7,504 bases of DNA from Lachnospiraceae bacterium UBA3814 (GTDB taxonomy: Bacteria > Bacillota > Clostridia > Lachnospirales > Lachnospiraceae): the NCBI GenBank assembly GCA_002368575.1, contig DFEA01000055.1, positions 4,011 through 11,514 on the forward strand, given 5' to 3'. The notes beneath the pieces were generated by a model that did no database searches, was not told where the DNA came from, and worked only from the letters and a program-made list of their open reading frames with translations. The stretch's first letter is position 1. Each line of letters starts with the position of its first letter. Both the position numbers and the translations under genes were made by a program. Of this stretch, positions 5,171-7,504 are shown one piece after another.

Positions 5171-6516
5171 TGAGTAAGGTTACTTATGATCTGAAAAAGG
5201 CTGCGCCCTTTATTAAGGACGATGAGCTCGTGCTTATGAAAAAGCTCGTTCTTGACGCTAAGGAGACTCTTTTAAGCAGGAACGGGGCCGGAAATGATTT
5301 TCTCGGATGGATAGACCTTCCGGTCGATTATGACAAAGAGGAATTTGACCGCATACTCAAGGCGGCCGAGAAAATAAAGAAGGATTCCGAGGTGCTTATA
5401 GTCATCGGGATAGGAGGCTCCTATCTCGGAGCAAGAGCGGCCATCGAATTTCTCGGACACAGCTTTTATAATAAGGTCTCAAAGGAGATCAGAAAGACTC
5501 CCGAGATTTATTTTGCAGGCAACAGCATAAGCAGCACCTACCTTAAGCATCTTCTGGATGTGGTTGGGGACAGGGATTTTTCCATTAATATGATCTCAAA
5601 GTCCGGTACCACCACGGAGCCTGCCATTGCCTTCAGGGTATTTAAGGAAAAGCTTGAAAAGAAATACGGAAAGGAAGAGGCCGCAAAGAGGATCTATGCC
5701 ACAACCGACAGGGCAAGAGGGTCTCTTAAGAACCTGGCAAACGAGGAGGGCTATGAAAGCTTTGTGGTGCCTGATGATGTGGGCGGGCGCTTCTCCGTGC
5801 TTACCGCGGTAGGCCTGCTGCCCATAGCCGTAAGCGGCGCCGATATCACTAAGCTTATGGAGGGCGCGGCTTCCGCCAGAGAGAATTGTCTTAATGCTGA
5901 TTTTGAGGATAATGATTCACTCAAATATGCTGCTGTCCGTAATATCCTTCTCAGAAAGGGCAGGCAGATAGAGATAATGGCAAACTATGAGCCCTCTGTC
6001 CATTATATTTCCGAATGGTGGAAGCAGCTCTACGGTGAGAGCGAGGGAAAGGACCAGAAGGGTATCTTCCCTGCCTCCGTTGATCTTACCACCGATCTTC
6101 ACTCCATGGGACAGTTCATACAGGACGGCTCCAGAAACCTCTTTGAGACCGTTATAAATATCGAAAAATCACGTGAGGAGATCATAATCGGCGAGGAGCC
6201 CGTGGATCTTGACGGCCTTAACTATCTTGCCGGCAAGAGCGTTGATTTTGTCAACAAAAGTGCCATGAACGGTACTATCCTGGCGCATACCGACGGGTGC
6301 GTCCCCAACACCATAGTCAACGTTCCCGAGGTAAATGAATACTTCCTTGGGCAGCTCTTCTACTTCTTTGAATTTGCCTGCGGTGTAAGCGGATACGTGC
6401 TTGGCGTAAATCCCTTCAACCAGCCCGGAGTCGAAAGCTACAAGAAGAATATGTTCGCCCTTCTTGGCAAGCCGGGGTATGAGGCTCAGCGCGAGGAGCT
6501 TCTTAAGAGGCTTTAA
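5170..6516 (+). CDS. pgi: Glucose-6-phosphate isomerase
   Basis: This 448-residue cytosolic enzyme interconverts glucose-6-phosphate and fructose-6-phosphate in glycolysis and gluconeogenesis. Motifs: GIGGSYLGARAA (80-91), SKSGTTTEP (143-151) for the sugar phosphate, signature 1 at DVGGRFSVLTAVG (203-215, R207), and YGESEGKDQKG (288-298). Signature 2 spans residues 410-425 and contains FNQPGVES. Likely catalytic residues are E290, H311 and K425, the same numbers as in Bacillus-type Pgi; the length also matches that short Firmicute form. ATG 5170 shares its A with the TAA of the transketolase gene (TAATG), so translation is probably coupled. The product, fructose-6-phosphate, is a ketose donor for the transketolase encoded just upstream, which makes this operon order sensible. 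A hairpin terminator follows 10-20 bases after the stop. Confidence 0.96.
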   Translation: MSKVTYDLKKAAPFIKDDELVLMKKLVLDAKETLLSRNGAGNDFLGWIDLPVDYDKEEFDRILKAAEKIKKDSEVLIVIGIGGSYLGARAAIEFLGHSFYNKVSKEIRKTPEIYFAGNSISSTYLKHLLDVVGDRDFSINMISKSGTTTEPAIAFRVFKEKLEKKYGKEEAAKRIYATTDRARGSLKNLANEEGYESFVVPDDVGGRFSVLTAVGLLPIAVSGADITKLMEGAASARENCLNADFEDNDSLKYAAVRNILLRKGRQIEIMANYEPSVHYISEWWKQLYGESEGKDQKGIFPASVDLTTDLHSMGQFIQDGSRNLFETVINIEKSREEIIIGEEPVDLDGLNYLAGKSVDFVNKSAMNGTILAHTDGCVPNTIVNVPEVNEYFLGQLFYFFEFACGVSGYVLGVNPFNQPGVESYKKNMFALLGKPGYEAQREELLKRL

Positions 6517-6526
6517 GCAATTGATC

Positions 6527-6572
6527 AATAAAGGCCGTAACCGCAGGATGCGCGGTTACGGCTTATTTATTG
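6527..6572. terminator. Bidirectional terminator between pgi and galT
   Basis: GCCGTAACCGC (6534-6544) and GCGGTTACGGC (6552-6562) form a perfect 11-bp stem around a 7-base loop. It is followed on the plus strand by TTATTTATT and on the minus strand by a shorter T-rich stretch (CTTTATT). It sits between two convergent genes and can end both transcripts; the plus-strand (tkt-pgi) tail is the better one. Confidence 0.85.
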
Positions 6573-6595
6573 AAAGCTGACGGAAGGATACGGTC

Positions 6596-6633
6596 TTCAC
6601 TGACCCGCCCGTTCAGCTCAGGCTGTCAGTGAA
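6596..6633. repeat. 9-bp inverted repeat across the galT stop codon
   Basis: TTCACTGAC (6596-6604) and GTCAGTGAA (6625-6633) are perfect inverted arms with 20 bases between them, including the galT TGA (6613-6615). In galT mRNA this would fold as a stem enclosing the stop. No T run follows, so it is not an intrinsic terminator by itself. Confidence 0.45.
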
Positions 6634-7504
6634 TCTTTTAAAGTATTCCCTTCCCCTGGCATCGTTCTTAAAGACTCCGGCATCCTCCAGGACCCCTACA
6701 AATACCTTTCCTACCTCGTCTCTGAGGATATGGTCAATGGTCGAGCCGTTCACCCTGCCTTCATAGGCGGGAAGAAACTCCTCCACCCAGTCTGCATGCT
6801 TTACAAGCTCCTCATCCGAGCGTATGTCCTTGCCCTCAAGAATATATTCCCTGAGCCTTGACAGCTCGTTCTTAAGCCTTGACGGAAGAATGGCAAGCCC
6901 CATAACCTCGATACCGCCGATATTCTCCTTTTTTATATGATGATATTCGTTGCGGGGATGATATACTCCGAGAGGCCTTTCCTTCGTCGTTATATTGTTC
7001 CTCAGGGTAAGGTCCAGCTCATAAAGCTCACCCCGTCTTCTTGCAATGGGTGTTATGGTATTATGGGGTATACCCTCTGCCGAACAGGGCCTTAAGGGAT
7101 CATCCTTATCGGTATAGGCCAGGATAAAGGCCTCCTCATCCGTATAGCCCCGCCATTTCTTAAGGATGTGATCGGCAAGCTCCACAAGCCTTTCAGGCCT
7201 GTCCGACCTGATCCTTATAACAGACATGGCCCAGTGTACCACACAGGCCTCCACATCCTCAAAGCCCTTTACGGTAAAGCTCCTTTCCTCCTTCGCCCTT
7301 GCAATAGGAAATTCGTAATTTCCCCCCTGAAAGTGCTCATGACTGAGAATAGAGCCTCCGACTATCGGAAGGTCGGCATTGGAGATGATGATGTAGTGCG
7401 GAAACTGTCTGAGGAAATCAAAAAGCTTTTCAAAGACACTGCGGTCTATTACCATAGGCACATGCTTACTGTTAAGCAGGATACAGTGCTCGTTGTAGTA
7501 AACA
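6613..7504 (-). CDS. galT: Class II UTP-hexose-1-phosphate / galactose-1-phosphate uridylyltransferase (5' part missing)
   Basis: This gene is cut by the right edge; 296 complete codons are visible, out of about 490-520 in the family. The frame stays open to the edge and begins VYYNEHCILL, so the GTG at 7461 is an internal codon and not the start. Key marks are SNADLPIVGGS followed by LSHEHFQGG, whose H-E-H-F-Q is the class II form of the nucleotidyl-transfer histidine motif (residues 55-59 of the visible part). Further on are CSAEGIPHNTITP and RNEYHHIKKENIGGIEVMG, also typical. The enzyme exchanges UMP between UDP-glucose and galactose-1-phosphate in the Leloir pathway, in the cytosol. It is convergent with pgi and shares its terminator. 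Other Leloir genes (galK, galE) may lie to the right but are not visible. GalT class II is far from the shorter class I family, so the class call is firm. Confidence 0.93.
   Translation of the reverse strand, partial: VYYNEHCILLNSKHVPMVIDRSVFEKLFDFLRQFPHYIIISNADLPIVGGSILSHEHFQGGNYEFPIARAKEERSFTVKGFEDVEACVVHWAMSVIRIRSDRPERLVELADHILKKWRGYTDEEAFILAYTDKDDPLRPCSAEGIPHNTITPIARRRGELYELDLTLRNNITTKERPLGVYHPRNEYHHIKKENIGGIEVMGLAILPSRLKNELSRLREYILEGKDIRSDEELVKHADWVEEFLPAYEGRVNGSTIDHILRDEVGKVFVGVLEDAGVFKNDARGREYFKRFTDSLS

Noticed and set aside
6169..6528. Minus-strand 119-codon frame opposite the end of pgi
   Set aside because: It is a shadow of pgi and has no ribosome binding site; the real minus-strand gene here is galT.

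Overview
The window looks like chromosomal DNA from a low-to-mid GC Firmicute, most likely a clostridial (Lachnospiraceae-like) gut or rumen bacterium. The evidence is a two-gene (split) transketolase, a 448-residue Bacillus-type glucose-6-phosphate isomerase, a class II (Firmicute-type) GalT, an OFA-family MFS transporter, strong AGGAGG-type ribosome binding sites, and an Rpn/PDDEXK_2 nuclease of the kind common in Lachnospiraceae. The assignment rests on gene style only; no rRNA or other taxonomic marker is present.

Layout. Positions 1-560 hold no intact gene. There is an unassigned stretch, then a short plus-strand remnant resembling the C-terminal end of an AbiEii/AbiGii nucleotidyltransferase toxin. 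Next on the minus strand is a complete PD-(D/E)XK (Rpn-like, 'putative transposase') gene at 561-1352 with its own extended -10 promoter. Together these make an accessory, partly decayed left edge. A strong terminator at 1476-1511 ends the minus-strand unit containing the OFA-type MFS carrier (1541-2875). Upstream of the carrier lies a small unknown gene encoding 59 residues (3006-3185).

A 219-bp divergent control region (3186-3404) separates that unit from a plus-strand operon: transketolase N-terminal subunit (3405-4241), transketolase C-terminal subunit (4229-5170) and pgi (5170-6516). The first two genes overlap by 13 bp. The second and third share a TAATG junction, so all three are probably translationally coupled. 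A GC-rich hairpin at about 6527-6572 can end both this operon and the convergent galT gene, which runs off the right edge (6613 to beyond 7504).

How the genes fit together. Transketolase and Pgi meet at fructose-6-phosphate, linking the non-oxidative pentose phosphate pathway to glycolysis, and GalT feeds galactose carbon into the same hexose-phosphate pool. The OFA carrier probably exchanges small carboxylates. The control region has a perfect 10-bp-arm palindrome overlapping a likely -10 element, and a second LacI-operator-like inverted repeat in the leader, so the tkt-pgi operon looks regulated. I did not find convincing evidence of a novel biological system. The most interesting parts are this control region, the small gene beside the transporter, and the decayed toxin plus nuclease at the left edge.
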